From: Phytoactinopolyspora halophila
Lineage (GTDB): Bacteria; Actinomycetota; Actinomycetes; Jiangellales; Jiangellaceae
Length of the DNA stretch: 64,000 bases
Direction: 5' to 3'
Assembly: GCF_003287285.1 (NCBI RefSeq)
Contig: NZ_QMIG01000004.1
Coordinates: forward strand, 186,001 to 250,000
Positions 43,685 through 53,221 of this stretch are shown in pieces. A program made the position numbers and the translations under genes. The stretch's first letter is position 1, and the number at the start of each line of letters is the position of its first letter. Below the pieces are notes generated by a model that searched no databases, was not told the DNA's origin, and was given only the letters and a program-made list of their open reading frames with translations.

Positions 43685-44428
43685 GTGCCGGACGACCACC
43701 CTGGAAACCGCGGACAGGCCGAAGCTCCGAAACGGCGCGTTCTCGTGGTCGGAGGTACCAGCGGTATCGGGGCAGCGATCGCTCGCCGATTCGCCAGCTC
43801 GGGTGCCGAGGTCACGGCTGCGGGCCTCGGAGCCGACGGTGCGGCCGAGACACTCACCGAGTGCGCCTCCGTGGTCGAGGTCGATCTTCGCCGTGTTGCG
43901 CAGATCGAAGAACTCATCACACGAATGCCCGGGCTCGATGTCCTCGTGAACGCCGCGGGGGTCATCCAGCGGGACGACGAGTTCCAGCCCGACGTCTTCG
44001 ACGACGTACTCACCGTCAACCTGATCGGAACCATGCGGGCGTGTGTCGCGGCCCGGGAGATTCTCGCCGGATCCGGCGGATGCATCGTCAACATGGCATC
44101 AATGCTGAGCTTCTTCGGCGGCGCACGGGTGCCCGGCTACGCCGCCAGCAAGGGCGGCGTCGTCCAGTTGACCAAGTCCCTGGCCGTCGCCTGGGCAGCC
44201 GACGGTATCCGCGTCAATGCTATCGCGCCGGGCTGGATCCGCACCGACCTGACACACGGCTTGCGCCAGGAGCCGGAAGCCGACCGGAAGATCATCGAAC
44301 GCACGCCCATGCGACGGTGGGGCGAGGCCTCCGATGTGGCCGGCGCGGTGGAGTTCCTCGCTGGCCCGGATGCGGCGTTCATCACCGGTGTCGTCCTGCC
44401 GGTCGACGGCGGTTACCTGGCCACGTGA
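43685..44428 (+). CDS. Short-chain dehydrogenase/reductase
   Basis: This 247-residue classical SDR has the cofactor motif GGTSGIG near the N-terminus, LVNAAGV, a Ser in NMASMLSFFGG and the catalytic GYAASKGG (Tyr-x3-Lys). The C-terminal ITGVVLPVDGGYLAT is typical. AGAAGGGAA lies 6 bases before the GTG at 43685; the longer frame upstream is not SDR-like. It opens a cassette with a cupin gene and, on the other strand, an IlvD/Edd-type dehydratase, so oxidation of a sugar or sugar acid is plausible. Confidence 0.85.
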   Translation: MPDDHPGNRGQAEAPKRRVLVVGGTSGIGAAIARRFASSGAEVTAAGLGADGAAETLTECASVVEVDLRRVAQIEELITRMPGLDVLVNAAGVIQRDDEFQPDVFDDVLTVNLIGTMRACVAAREILAGSGGCIVNMASMLSFFGGARVPGYAASKGGVVQLTKSLAVAWAADGIRVNAIAPGWIRTDLTHGLRQEPEADRKIIERTPMRRWGEASDVAGAVEFLAGPDAAFITGVVLPVDGGYLAT

Positions 44429-44466
44429 GCGGCACGAGCAGCCTGAACATCGAGAAGGAGGAGCCC

Positions 44467-44964
44467 ATGACTATCGCACCATTGATCGCCGAATCCGGTG
44501 ACTTTCCCGACGAGATCGCCGTCGCTGCCGAGCCGGACGATCCCAGGGTGTGGGTGCCGCAGGCACCAGACGTGTGGTTTCGCCCGCTGATGTTCAACAC
44601 CGTGATCGGCCAGTGGTGCAACCTGCTCAAGGTCACCGCTGCCGGGATCGTCTCCCGGCACCGCCATCCTGGCGCCGTGTTCGGCTACGTCATTTCCGGG
44701 CGGTGGCATTATTACGAGCACGAGTGGGTCGCCGAGACCGGCCACTTCGTGTACGAGCCGCCGGGTGAGATCCACACGCTCGCGGTGCCCGAGGACTGCA
44801 CTGAGATGATCACGCTGTTCAACATCACCGGAGCCATGGTGTACGTCGACGAGGAGGGCCGCCAGATCGGCTACGAGGACACCTTCACCAAGATCGATCG
44901 TTGCCGCGCCCACTATGCCAGCGTGGGGCTCGGATCGGACTACGTCGATCAGTTCATCCGCTAG
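44467..44964 (+). CDS. Cupin protein, 2,4'-dihydroxyacetophenone dioxygenase-like
   Basis: This 165-residue single-cupin protein has metal-binding histidines in SRHRHPGAVFGYVISG and a late His in PPGEIHTL. Such proteins include a C-C-cleaving dioxygenase and ChrR-like anti-sigma sensors; the former group resembles it more. AAGGAGGAG lies just before the ATG, 38 bases after the SDR stop. A 31-base duplication copies its last codons (QFIR and stop). Confidence 0.75.
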   Translation: MTIAPLIAESGDFPDEIAVAAEPDDPRVWVPQAPDVWFRPLMFNTVIGQWCNLLKVTAAGIVSRHRHPGAVFGYVISGRWHYYEHEWVAETGHFVYEPPGEIHTLAVPEDCTEMITLFNITGAMVYVDEEGRQIGYEDTFTKIDRCRAHYASVGLGSDYVDQFIR

Positions 44965-45013
44965 TCTCGGCAGCGCACTCAGGTTCATCCGCTAGTCTCG
45001 GCAACGTACTCAG
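44952..45013. repeat. 31-base tandem duplication covering the cupin gene 3' end
   Basis: Two units (44952-44982, 44983-45013) differ at two positions. Each contains the codons for FIR and the stop, so the second is a non-coding copy. Confidence 0.85.
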
Positions 45014-45071
45014 CCCAGCCGGGCCGCACGGACGATCGTGCGGCACGCATGAGAGCAGCCGGGAGGCCGGA

Positions 45072-46022
45072 GTGGATTTCTCCAGTGCCTACAACTACCG
45101 GATGGACTGGATCGTCAGCTTCGTCGCCGTTGCGCGGGAGGGTGGATTCTCGGCCGCTGCCAAGGCCCAATACCGGTCACAGCCCCGGATCAGCAGCCAT
45201 GTCAGCGAGTTCGAGCGCACACTCGGTTTCAAGCTGTTCGACCGTTCGATCCACCCTCCCGCGCTCACCCCTGAGGGACGCGCCCTGCTTCCGCATGCTG
45301 AGGAGATCCTCTCCCGGCTGGACATCCTCACCGACGTCGCCGCCGAGGCGGGCGGTGAGCTGCGCGGTGAGGTCCACATCGGCATGTATCCGAGCGCAGC
45401 GGCCTTCCTGTATCCGTCCGTCGTACACCGGCTCCGCCGGGAGTCTCCCGGCGTCACAACCGTGCTGCGCGAGAACGACACGCTCGCCCTGGAACGCATG
45501 ATGATCGCCGGAGACGTCGACCTCGCCGTCCGGCCGGTGCTGCCACCCGTACGCGGCGACGCCCTGGCGCACACCGAGCTGTGGCACGAGCCCCTCGTCG
45601 CCGTGGTGCCGCACGAGCACGCGCTGGCCGGTGAGGCATCCCTGCCGCTCGAGCGGGTAGCCAGCTACCCGCTCGTCACCATCGGTGAATCCACGGACGG
45701 CGTGCGACAGTTCGAGACCAATCTGGCATTCACCGAGGCCGGCCTCCACCCGACCATCGCGTTCCAGACGAACCAGCCGCAGACACTCGCCGCCGTGGTC
45801 CGATCGGGTCTCGGGGTCGGCATCACCAACGCGCTCGCGATGAGCACGGCGAACTGCACCGGTCTGCGGCTCGTCCGGGTGACCGCCGGACACGTCGCCC
45901 GGCAGGTTGCCGTGTGGTGGCGGCGAGACCGCCTGGCGTCACCCGCCACCACACGGGTACGCGACGTGATCGCCAGTATTCCGCCTCCCCAGCTGCACCA
46001 GGTCGGAGTGGCCCAGCGCTAG
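45072..46022 (+). CDS. LysR-family transcriptional regulator
   Basis: This 316-residue regulator has the N-terminal winged HTH (WIVSFVAVAREGGFSAAAKA, SQPRISSHVSEFERTLGFKL), a linker helix and a two-lobed sensor domain (GEVHIGMYPSAAAFLYPSVV). GGGAGG lies 5 bases before GTG 45072. It is convergent with the dehydratase gene and follows the SDR-cupin pair, so it probably controls this cassette; the coinducer is unknown. Confidence 0.85.
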   Translation: MDFSSAYNYRMDWIVSFVAVAREGGFSAAAKAQYRSQPRISSHVSEFERTLGFKLFDRSIHPPALTPEGRALLPHAEEILSRLDILTDVAAEAGGELRGEVHIGMYPSAAAFLYPSVVHRLRRESPGVTTVLRENDTLALERMMIAGDVDLAVRPVLPPVRGDALAHTELWHEPLVAVVPHEHALAGEASLPLERVASYPLVTIGESTDGVRQFETNLAFTEAGLHPTIAFQTNQPQTLAAVVRSGLGVGITNALAMSTANCTGLRLVRVTAGHVARQVAVWWRRDRLASPATTRVRDVIASIPPPQLHQVGVAQR

Positions 46023-46035
46023 GTGACGGCGCAGG

Positions 46036-47781
46036 TCAGTGCGAGTGCCGGGGCACCGCGTCGCCGCTGCTGCCGATCAGGAAATCCAGGTCCGCTCCCC
46101 GGTCGGCCTGCAGCACGTGCTCGGTGTACAGCTTCGCCCAACCACGCACGGGCGACTCGACCGGTGAGACATGCTCCGCCTCGCGCTTCGACAGTTCCGC
46201 ATCGTCCACGAGCACGTCGAGGCGGCGGGCGCTGGTGTCGAGCTCGATCCAATCGCCCGTGCGCACGAGCGCAAGTGGACCACCGGCCGCGGCCTCGGGC
46301 GCCACGTGCAGCACGCACGTGCCGTATCCGGTACCACTCATGCGCGCGTCGCTGATCCGCACGACGTCGTCGACTCCCGCCTCCAGAAGCACCTTCGGCA
46401 CCGGAACGTTGCCGACCTCGGGAAAGCCCGGATAGCCACGGGGACCGGCGTTGCGCACCACGATCACCGTGGACGGGGTAACCGGCAGATCGAGATCGTC
46501 CGCGGCTGCCACGTAGTCCTCGATCCGGTCGAACACGAGCGCTTGACCACGATGTTTCAGCAGGTGAGGGGACGCAGCCGACACCTTGAGCACGGCACCG
46601 TCAGGGCACAGATTGCCACGCAGCACCGCCGTGGCTGACCCCGGCGGCCGGAACGGCTCGTCCCTGGTGGTGATGACGTCGCGATTCCAGCATGGCGCGT
46701 CCGCGATCTCCTCGCCGACCGTCCGTCCACTGACCGTCGGTGCGTCGCCGTGGATGAGCTCGCCCAGCTCCGACATGACCGCCGGCAGCCCGCCGGCGTA
46801 GTAGAAATCCTCCATGAGGAACCGCCCGGACGGCATCAGATCCACGAGCACCGGCACGTCGGCACCGAGGCGGTCGAAATCGTCGAGATCGAGCGTGACA
46901 CCGACCCGGCCGGCCAGCGCGAGGAGGTGCACGACGGCGTTGGTCGAGCCGCCGAGCGCCGCGTTGACGCGTACGGCGTTCTCGAACGCCTGCCGGGTCA
47001 GCAGCGCACTCGGACGCGTCCCCTCCGCGGCCAGTGCCACCGCCCGGCGGCCGGAGGCCTGCGCCAGCGCGTATCGCCGGGAATCGACGGCAGGAATCGC
47101 GGCTCCCCCGGCAAGCTGCACGCCCAGCGCCTCCGCCACGCACGCCATGGTGGACGCCGTGCCCATCGTCATGCAGTGCCCGCGGCTGCGGGACATACAT
47201 CCTTCGGCCTCGGCGAGATCAGCGGAACTCATCCGCCCGGAACGGGCCTCCTCGGTGAACCTCCACACATCAGTGCCGGATCCGATGTCCCGTCCGCGGA
47301 ACTTGCCGTTCAGCATCGGCCCACCCGTGACCGAGATGGCCGGGACGTCCACGCTGGCCGCTCCCATCAGATGTGCCGGCGTGGTCTTGTCACAGCCCGA
47401 CAGCAGCACCACCGAGTCGACCGGATTCGCCCGGATCGATTCCTCCACCTCCATCGCCATGAGGTTGCGATACAGCATGGTGGTGGGCCGCATCAGCGGT
47501 TCGCCGAGGGACATCGTGGGGAACTCGAGGGGAAATCCGCCTGCTTCCCAGACACCACGTTTGACGGCGTCGGCAATGTCACGCAGATGGGCGTTGCAGG
47601 GCGTGAGCTCCGACCAGCTGTTGGCGATGCCGACCACCGGCCGGCCATCGAATACTTCCGGGCCGAATCCCTGGTTACGCATCCACGACCGGTGAATGAA
47701 CCCGTTGCGGCCCTCCGCCGAGAACCAGAACTCACTACGCCGCCGCGACGCCTCAGGGGCGTCGTACTCTCCGGCCTCCAT
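46036..47781 (-). CDS. IlvD/Edd-family dehydratase, probably a sugar-acid dehydratase
   Basis: This 581-residue enzyme has iron-sulfur ligand cysteines in ELTPCNAHL, LLSGCDKTTPAHLMGAAS and SRGHCMTMGTASTM. The N-terminal EFWFSAEGRNGFIHRSWMRN and the length match L-arabonate/D-xylonate-type dehydratases rather than the leucine-valine pathway IlvD. It would turn an aldonic acid into a 2-keto-3-deoxy acid. AGGAGG lies 7 bases before the ATG. It sits opposite the LysR gene with 13 bases between stops. Confidence 0.82.
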   Translation of the reverse strand: MEAGEYDAPEASRRRSEFWFSAEGRNGFIHRSWMRNQGFGPEVFDGRPVVGIANSWSELTPCNAHLRDIADAVKRGVWEAGGFPLEFPTMSLGEPLMRPTTMLYRNLMAMEVEESIRANPVDSVVLLSGCDKTTPAHLMGAASVDVPAISVTGGPMLNGKFRGRDIGSGTDVWRFTEEARSGRMSSADLAEAEGCMSRSRGHCMTMGTASTMACVAEALGVQLAGGAAIPAVDSRRYALAQASGRRAVALAAEGTRPSALLTRQAFENAVRVNAALGGSTNAVVHLLALAGRVGVTLDLDDFDRLGADVPVLVDLMPSGRFLMEDFYYAGGLPAVMSELGELIHGDAPTVSGRTVGEEIADAPCWNRDVITTRDEPFRPPGSATAVLRGNLCPDGAVLKVSAASPHLLKHRGQALVFDRIEDYVAAADDLDLPVTPSTVIVVRNAGPRGYPGFPEVGNVPVPKVLLEAGVDDVVRISDARMSGTGYGTCVLHVAPEAAAGGPLALVRTGDWIELDTSARRLDVLVDDAELSKREAEHVSPVESPVRGWAKLYTEHVLQADRGADLDFLIGSSGDAVPRHSH

Positions 47782-47917
47782 ACGCTGGCCTCCTGACCCG
47801 CTTCGCATCGTGTCCCGATGGTGACTCCACCGACATCACATCGGAGATCGTGTCAGAAGTCGAGCGGACAATCGCCCGGAAAGCAACACCGGTCCGCGCT
47901 TCGTCGCCACCACCTCC

Positions 47918-48976
47918 TCAGGCGCGCGGATGCGCCTGCTGGTACGCCCGCCGCAACCGATCAATCGAGACGTGCGTGTAGATCTGCGTGGTTCCCAGCG
48001 AGGAATGTCCGAGCAGTTCTTGCACCGACCGCAGGTCAGCACCACCTTCGAGCACGTGTGTTGCCGCGCTGTGCCGCAACCCGTGCGGGCTCAGGTCCGG
48101 CGCCTCGGGGACGGCCCGAAGTCGCGCGTGCACCATCGAGCGGACGGCACGTGCGCCGATGCGTGCGCCGCGTACGCCGACGAACAGCGCCGCCCCCGCC
48201 TTCGGCCCGGCCAGTTCGGGCCGCCCTCGCGCGAGCCACGCTCGCAGCGCTTGCTCGGCGGGCACCCCGTACGGGACCGTCCGCTCGCGGCGCCCCTTAC
48301 CCAGTACCCGAACCACCCGGCGCTCGTCGTCGACGTCGTCGACGTCCAGCCCGACGAGCTCGCTCACCCGGACACCCGTGGCGTACAGGGTCTCCAGCAA
48401 GGCGTGATCACGCAGGGCCACGGGATCGCCCGTGCCAGCCTCCACGGCCACCGCTTCGAGCACGGAGGTGGCCTCGGCAGGCTGCAGCACCTCTGGAAGC
48501 TCGCGCTGCACCCGGGGCGAGGCGAGCCGGTCCGCCACATCGGATTCGAGCAGACCGATCCGATGGGCCCACGCGGTGAAGACGCGTGCCGCCGACGCGC
48601 GACGGGCCAGCGTCGCCCGCGACCGCCCTCGCGTGTGCAGCGCCGCGAGCCAACTGCGCAGCACCGAGATGTCGATCTCGCTGGGCTGCCCGCGGCGCAT
48701 CCGGCTCGCGTGCCGCATCAGGTCCATGATGTCGCTGACGTAGGCACGTACGGTGTGTCCGGAGCGATCGCACTCGGTTGCGAGATACTGAGCGAACTCG
48801 TCCAGCGCCGCGCTCATCGGTGGGGGCAGCGCGGCAGGGGAGCCGTCGCCGTCGCCGTGCCCGTCGTCGAGCCCATCCTCCGAGCCGTCGTCGAGCCGCG
48901 GCAGGTGCCCGTCCGCACGCTCGTCGTCTGTGTCCACGTAGTTACCGTCGCCCCAGTCGGCACGGAGGTCAAGCAC
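47918..48976 (-). CDS. xerC: Tyrosine recombinase XerC
   Basis: The protein has 352 residues. Catalytic residues are visible: Arg in [10 protein letters not shown], Lys in LGKGRRER, His-x2-Arg in [13 protein letters not shown], His in [11 protein letters not shown] and Tyr in IYTHVS. It resolves chromosome dimers at dif with XerD. The N-terminus carries an extra acidic Gly/Asp-rich tail of about 50 residues when started at GTG 48976 (GGAG 10 bases upstream). ATG 48817 would give about 299 residues, the usual size, but has no ribosome site. The frame extends into hairpin B2, which is not coding. Confidence 0.88.
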   Translation of the reverse strand: MLDLRADWGDGNYVDTDDERADGHLPRLDDGSEDGLDDGHGDGDGSPAALPPPMSAALDEFAQYLATECDRSGHTVRAYVSDIMDLMRHASRMRRGQPSEIDISVLRSWLAALHTRGRSRATLARRASAARVFTAWAHRIGLLESDVADRLASPRVQRELPEVLQPAEATSVLEAVAVEAGTGDPVALRDHALLETLYATGVRVSELVGLDVDDVDDERRVVRVLGKGRRERTVPYGVPAEQALRAWLARGRPELAGPKAGAALFVGVRGARIGARAVRSMVHARLRAVPEAPDLSPHGLRHSAATHVLEGGADLRSVQELLGHSSLGTTQIYTHVSIDRLRRAYQQAHPRA

Positions 48977-48991
48977 CCCACGCCCGCTCCC

Positions 48992-49050
48992 TCCGGTGAT
49001 CATGAACACGTGTCGACCTCGGACGTGGGCTAGTGTTCATGATCACCGGA
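48992..49050 (-). terminator. Long intergenic hairpin, GATCAT family (type B, copy 2)
   Basis: Perfect 18-base arms TCCGGTGATCATGAACAC (48992-49009, 49033-49050) flank a 23-base loop. It begins 15 bases after the FAD/Fe-S enzyme stop and ends 15 bases before the xerC start, so it may terminate the upstream gene. Confidence 0.6.
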
Positions 49051-49065
49051 AGAGCGGGCGTGGGC

Positions 49066-51951
49066 TCAGGTGGGGAGAGTTCGAGCAAGGACCTGCGCGA
49101 GATGCACCGGCTCCTGGCCGGTCAACTCGGAAATCTGCGTCCGGCAGCTGAATCCGTCCGCCACGATCAGCGTGTCCGGCGCGGCCGCCTCGATGGCCGG
49201 GACCAGGACCCGGTTGGCCAGCGCCACCGACACGCCGTAATGACCTTTCTCCATGCCGAAGTTACCAGCCAGCCCGCAGCAACCCGAGTCCGGCGTCTCG
49301 TTCTGCACACCGGCCCTTGCCAGCAATCGCTCCTCTGCCTCGTAGCCGAACACGGCATGCTGGTGACAGTGCTGCTGGCTGATCGACCGAGCCTCCAGCC
49401 CGGGAAATTCCACGTCCGGCGCGTACCGATCCAGCACGCCGGCCAGTGTGTGCACGCGTTCTGGCAGCCCGTTCAACTCGGCATCGCCGAGAATCTCGCG
49501 GGCGTCGTATCGCAACGCTGCCAGACAGCTGGGCTCCAGCCCGACGATCGGGATGCCCGCCCGCAGCTCGGGCTCCAGCGCCCGCACCGTCCGCCGCAGC
49601 ACGCGGCGCGCGATACCCAACTGGCCAGTCGAGATCCACGTCAGGCCACAACACACCGACGAACGTGGCAACCGGACGTCGAAACCCGCGTGCTCGAGCA
49701 CGCGAACCGCGTCCACGCCGATCTCGGGAGCGAAGAAGTTGGTGAAGGTGTCAGGCCACAACAGCACACTCGGCCGATGACCTTTGTGAGACCGGAGCCG
49801 ATGTGACCGCCGTCGCCCGGATCGTAGCGAGCCGCGCAGGCTCCGGCGGGCAAACCGGGGCAGGGATCGCTCCGGCGCGATGCCGCCAAGCCGCTTGACC
49901 AGCGACGCCGGACCTGATCGGCGGATCACCGCATTCACCACGCCTGGCGCGACCGAGGCCACGCGGGCAGCGACCGGCAAGAATCCCAGGGAGTAATGAC
50001 TGGCCGGGCGCAGCCGCCGGGCGTAGTGGTGATGGAGAAACTCCGCCTTGTACGAGGCCATGTCCACATTCACCGGGCAATCCGACAGGCATCCCTTGCA
50101 CGCCAGGCAGAGGTCGAGGGCATCGCGCACCTCCGTGGATCGCCACCCGTCGGTGATGGTCTCACCACGCATCATCTCGAACAGCATCCGCGCCCGTCCG
50201 CGCGTGGAGTGTTCCTCCGCACCGGTGACCATGTAGCTCGGGCACATCACGCCACTGCCGTCCAGACACGCCCCGACACCGACGCATCGCCGCGTGGCCG
50301 CCGCGAAGCTCCCGTCGTCGCCGGGGTAGCGCAAGGTAACCGGAAGCTCGCGCGTCGGCCCGTCGAACCGGAGATCCGAGTCGAGCGGACGCGGGCGGAC
50401 GAGCACGCCCGGGTTCAGCAAATCATCGGGGTCCCAGATCGCTTTGAACTGTTCGAACAAGTTGATCATCGCCGCGGAGTACATCCGCGGCAGCAGCTCG
50501 GAGCGGGCCTGGCCATCACCGTGCTCACCGGAGAGCGATCCTCCGTGCGCGACGACGAGATCGGCCGCCTCGTTCAGGAACGCTCGAAACTGCCTGCGGC
50601 CTTCGGCCGTGGTGAGACCGAAATCGATCCGGATGTGGACGCACCCCTCCCCGAAGTGCCCGTACGGGCGGCCGTGTAGCCCGTGCGAGCGCAACAGCTC
50701 GCGCAGCTCCCGCAGGTACGAGCCCAGCTGCTGGGGCGGCACCGCCGCGTCTTCCCACCCAGGCCAGGCCTCGGAACCATCGGCCATCCGGGTGACAATG
50801 CCCGCCGCGGCCTCCCGAATCGACCAGAGCGCACGTTGATCATCCGGGTCGGCAGCGATCACGGTGGCCGCTCCCGTGGACATCTCCAGCTCGGCGGCTA
50901 CGTCCCTCCCTCGCCGTTCCGCCTCGGCCGCACTGGGGCCACCGACCTCGACGAAGAGCCAACCGCCACCCGCTGGCAAGTGGTCGAGCGCGGCGGGCCG
51001 CCGGCCCAGGGTGAGCAACGCATCGACGAGGTCGGCACCCATGCCCTCGATGGTCAGCGGTTCCAGAGGAAGAACGGCGGGTGCCGCGTCTGCCGCCGCG
51101 ACGTCGTCGGCGTAGCCCGCCACGACCAGCACGCGCGCCGACGGCGCCGGAACCAGCCGCACCGTCGCCTCGGTGACCAGCACACAGGTTCCTTCCGTGC
51201 CGACGAGTGCCCGGGCGACGTTGCCGCCGTTCTCCGGCAGCAACTGGTCGACCGCGTAGCCCGACACCCGGCGCGGCAAGGCAGGGAATCCCTGCCGGAG
51301 CAACGCGAGGTTCTCCGTGGCCAGCTGCTGCAACTGCCGATGGATCTCCCCTGCACGACCCGGCAATTCCGCGTGCCGTCGCTCGTCCGGCCCCGTGGAG
51401 CCGACCGACATGCGCACCCCGTCGGCCGTGAGCACGTCGAGCGACACGACGTTGTCGGAGGTTCGGCCCCAGGCGACAGAATGTGAGCCGCAGGCGTCGT
51501 TGCCGATCATCCCGCCGATGGTGCACCGGCTGTGCGTCGACGGATCCGGACCGAAGGTGAGCCCGTACTCGGCGGCTGCCGCGCGCAGATCGTCGAGGAC
51601 GACACCGGGCTGCACCCGGGCGGTCCGCGCCTCCGGGTCGATCTCGACGATGGCGTTCAAGTATCGCGTGCAGTCGACGACGACACCACGGCCCAGTGCC
51701 TGCCCGCCGATGCTGGTAGCGGCGCCACGGGTGGTGATGGGAGTCCGGTGTTCGCGGCACAGTCGCACCGTGCTCGCCACATCGTCCGGAGTGCGCGGGA
51801 AGACGACAGCAACCGGCACATGCCGGTAGTTCGACGCGTCCATGCTGTAGGTGGCACGGGCGGTGATGCCGTCCTCGACTTCTCCGGACAACGCCGAGCG
51901 CAACTCGTCGACGAGATGCCGCGCGTCGTGATCGGAAGCGGGCTCGCTCAT
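49066..51951 (-). CDS. FAD-linked oxidase / iron-sulfur oxidoreductase fusion (YdiJ/GlcD-GlcF type)
   Basis: This 961-residue three-part protein has an N-terminal PCMH FAD-binding domain (GAATSIGGQALGRGVVVD, FGPDPSTHSRCTIGGMIGND), then a GlcD-like cap and C-terminal FAD domain (GEHGDGQARSELLPRMYS). A ferredoxin-like cluster motif CLACKGCLSDCP follows, and two CCG domains (SVCCGLTW, SGCCGLAG) of GlcF/LldE type end it. Such fusions oxidise 2-hydroxy acids, for example D-2-hydroxyglutarate or D-lactate, passing electrons to quinone. GGAG precedes ATG 51951. It interrupts the usual dprA-xerC neighbourhood and is flanked by hairpins B2 and B3. Confidence 0.85.
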   Translation of the reverse strand: MSEPASDHDARHLVDELRSALSGEVEDGITARATYSMDASNYRHVPVAVVFPRTPDDVASTVRLCREHRTPITTRGAATSIGGQALGRGVVVDCTRYLNAIVEIDPEARTARVQPGVVLDDLRAAAAEYGLTFGPDPSTHSRCTIGGMIGNDACGSHSVAWGRTSDNVVSLDVLTADGVRMSVGSTGPDERRHAELPGRAGEIHRQLQQLATENLALLRQGFPALPRRVSGYAVDQLLPENGGNVARALVGTEGTCVLVTEATVRLVPAPSARVLVVAGYADDVAAADAAPAVLPLEPLTIEGMGADLVDALLTLGRRPAALDHLPAGGGWLFVEVGGPSAAEAERRGRDVAAELEMSTGAATVIAADPDDQRALWSIREAAAGIVTRMADGSEAWPGWEDAAVPPQQLGSYLRELRELLRSHGLHGRPYGHFGEGCVHIRIDFGLTTAEGRRQFRAFLNEAADLVVAHGGSLSGEHGDGQARSELLPRMYSAAMINLFEQFKAIWDPDDLLNPGVLVRPRPLDSDLRFDGPTRELPVTLRYPGDDGSFAAATRRCVGVGACLDGSGVMCPSYMVTGAEEHSTRGRARMLFEMMRGETITDGWRSTEVRDALDLCLACKGCLSDCPVNVDMASYKAEFLHHHYARRLRPASHYSLGFLPVAARVASVAPGVVNAVIRRSGPASLVKRLGGIAPERSLPRFARRSLRGSLRSGRRRSHRLRSHKGHRPSVLLWPDTFTNFFAPEIGVDAVRVLEHAGFDVRLPRSSVCCGLTWISTGQLGIARRVLRRTVRALEPELRAGIPIVGLEPSCLAALRYDAREILGDAELNGLPERVHTLAGVLDRYAPDVEFPGLEARSISQQHCHQHAVFGYEAEERLLARAGVQNETPDSGCCGLAGNFGMEKGHYGVSVALANRVLVPAIEAAAPDTLIVADGFSCRTQISELTGQEPVHLAQVLARTLPT

Positions 51952-52008
51952 CTGGTCGATTCTCCAGTTCCTTGTCTCACCGCCTGCAACACCCCCTCGC
52001 CATTCCCG

Positions 52009-52077
52009 CTGTCTCCGCTGATCATGAACACTAAGCGACCGCATTGGTCGTTTAGTGTTCATGATCAGCGGAGACAG
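52009..52077 (-). terminator. Long hairpin, GATCAT family (type B, copy 3), overlapping the dprA stop
   Basis: The 32-base arms (52009-52040 and 52046-52077) match at 31 positions, with a 5-base loop. The core is TGATCATGAACACTAA. The TAA in the right arm, read on the minus strand, is the dprA stop (52052-52054), and the last six dprA codons lie in the arm. Confidence 0.7.
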
Positions 52078-53221
52078 GGAGGGGCGGGTGGGCCAGGAGC
52101 ATCCGGCTCCACCCGTCAACACCGTCGGCGACCATTCCCCCGGCCGCGAGCTGCTGCAGGGACGACTCGACGAAGGCCGCCCCGTATCCCGTGGTACGCG
52201 TCAGCTCCGCCACGGTGACTGGTGCGCGGGTCGGCAGGCACTCGTAGACATGGCGCACGTCCGGCGGGTAGGCGTCCAGCGGGCGGTCCGGCCCCGCAGT
52301 GCGCGGCGCCGCGTCGGCACCGAGAACTCCCACGGCGTCGACCACCTCGCGCGCGTCAGTCACGAGTGTCGCGCCCCGATCCCGGATCCACTCGTGGCAC
52401 CCGGCCGAGAGCTCCGAGGTGACCGGACCGGGAACGGCAAGCACCTCGCGTCCCAGCGACGCCGACCAGCGAGCCGTGTTCAGCGCCCCAGATCTGCGTG
52501 CTGCCTCAACCACGACGGTACCGGCCGTGAGCGCCGCGATGATGCGGTTGCGGGCGAGAAACCGTGATCGCATGGGCGCCATGCCCGGTGCGAGCTCGCT
52601 GATCACCAGCCCGCTGGTGGCGATCCGTTCCAGCAGCTCGCCGTGGCCACGCGGATAGGCCGTATCCAGCCCACAGGCCAGGACCGCGGCCGTCGCTCCG
52701 CCCATGGCCAGCGCACCGTGATGTGCCGCCGCATCGACCCCGTAGGCAGCGCCCGAGATGACGGTCCACTGCAGGGCCGTGAGATCGGCGGCGAGATCGG
52801 CAGCGACCCGAGTCCCGTACGGCGAAGCCGCCCGGGCGCCGACGACGGCGATCGCCCGTTCGCACCACTCCGCCAGGGACACCTCTCCCCGCACCCAGAG
52901 GCCGAACGGCGGCGCGACCGCATCATCGCCCGCCGTCAGCGTGGCCGGCATGTCGTCGAGCGAAGCGGGCCACTCGTCGTCACCTGGACAGACGAAGCGC
53001 AGTCCCAGATCACGCGCACGGGCCAAGACCGCCGTACCGTCGACGCCGTGCGCTCGCCGCCGCAGGGCAGCGTCGCGGTCCAGACGGCGATCACCGCTGA
53101 CGATCGAGCGCCACGTCGCCTCCGGCCCCGCGGAGATGACACGCCGGGCGATGCTCTCCGTTGCGGGCTCGACGACCGCGGCCAGCGCCGCCCGGGCAGC
53201 CCGGCCCGCCGACGGTGTCAT
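52052..53221 (-). CDS. dprA: DNA-processing protein DprA
   Basis: This 389-residue protein has the Rossmann-like core AIAVVGARAASPYG, SGAAYGVDAAAHHGAL, ACGLDTAYPRGH and FLARNRIIAAL, conserved in DprA/Smf, which loads RecA on incoming single strands. A C-terminal winged-helix segment follows (LTRTTGYGAAFVESSLQQL). Its last residues SADHEH are encoded by a hairpin arm and are probably an acquired tail. The ATG overlaps the yifB stop (ATGA). Confidence 0.9.
   Translation of the reverse strand: MTPSAGRAARAALAAVVEPATESIARRVISAGPEATWRSIVSGDRRLDRDAALRRRAHGVDGTAVLARARDLGLRFVCPGDDEWPASLDDMPATLTAGDDAVAPPFGLWVRGEVSLAEWCERAIAVVGARAASPYGTRVAADLAADLTALQWTVISGAAYGVDAAAHHGALAMGGATAAVLACGLDTAYPRGHGELLERIATSGLVISELAPGMAPMRSRFLARNRIIAALTAGTVVVEAARRSGALNTARWSASLGREVLAVPGPVTSELSAGCHEWIRDRGATLVTDAREVVDAVGVLGADAAPRTAGPDRPLDAYPPDVRHVYECLPTRAPVTVAELTRTTGYGAAFVESSLQQLAAGGMVADGVDGWSRMLLAHPPLPVSADHEH

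Noticed and set aside
46036-47781. Branched-chain amino-acid IlvD
   Set aside because: N-terminal sequence and length match sugar-acid dehydratases better, and no ilv genes are nearby.
48977-49009. N-terminal MFMITGG-type extension of xerC
   Set aside because: These codons are the arm of hairpin B2; the same peptide start appears at other hairpin copies in unrelated frames.
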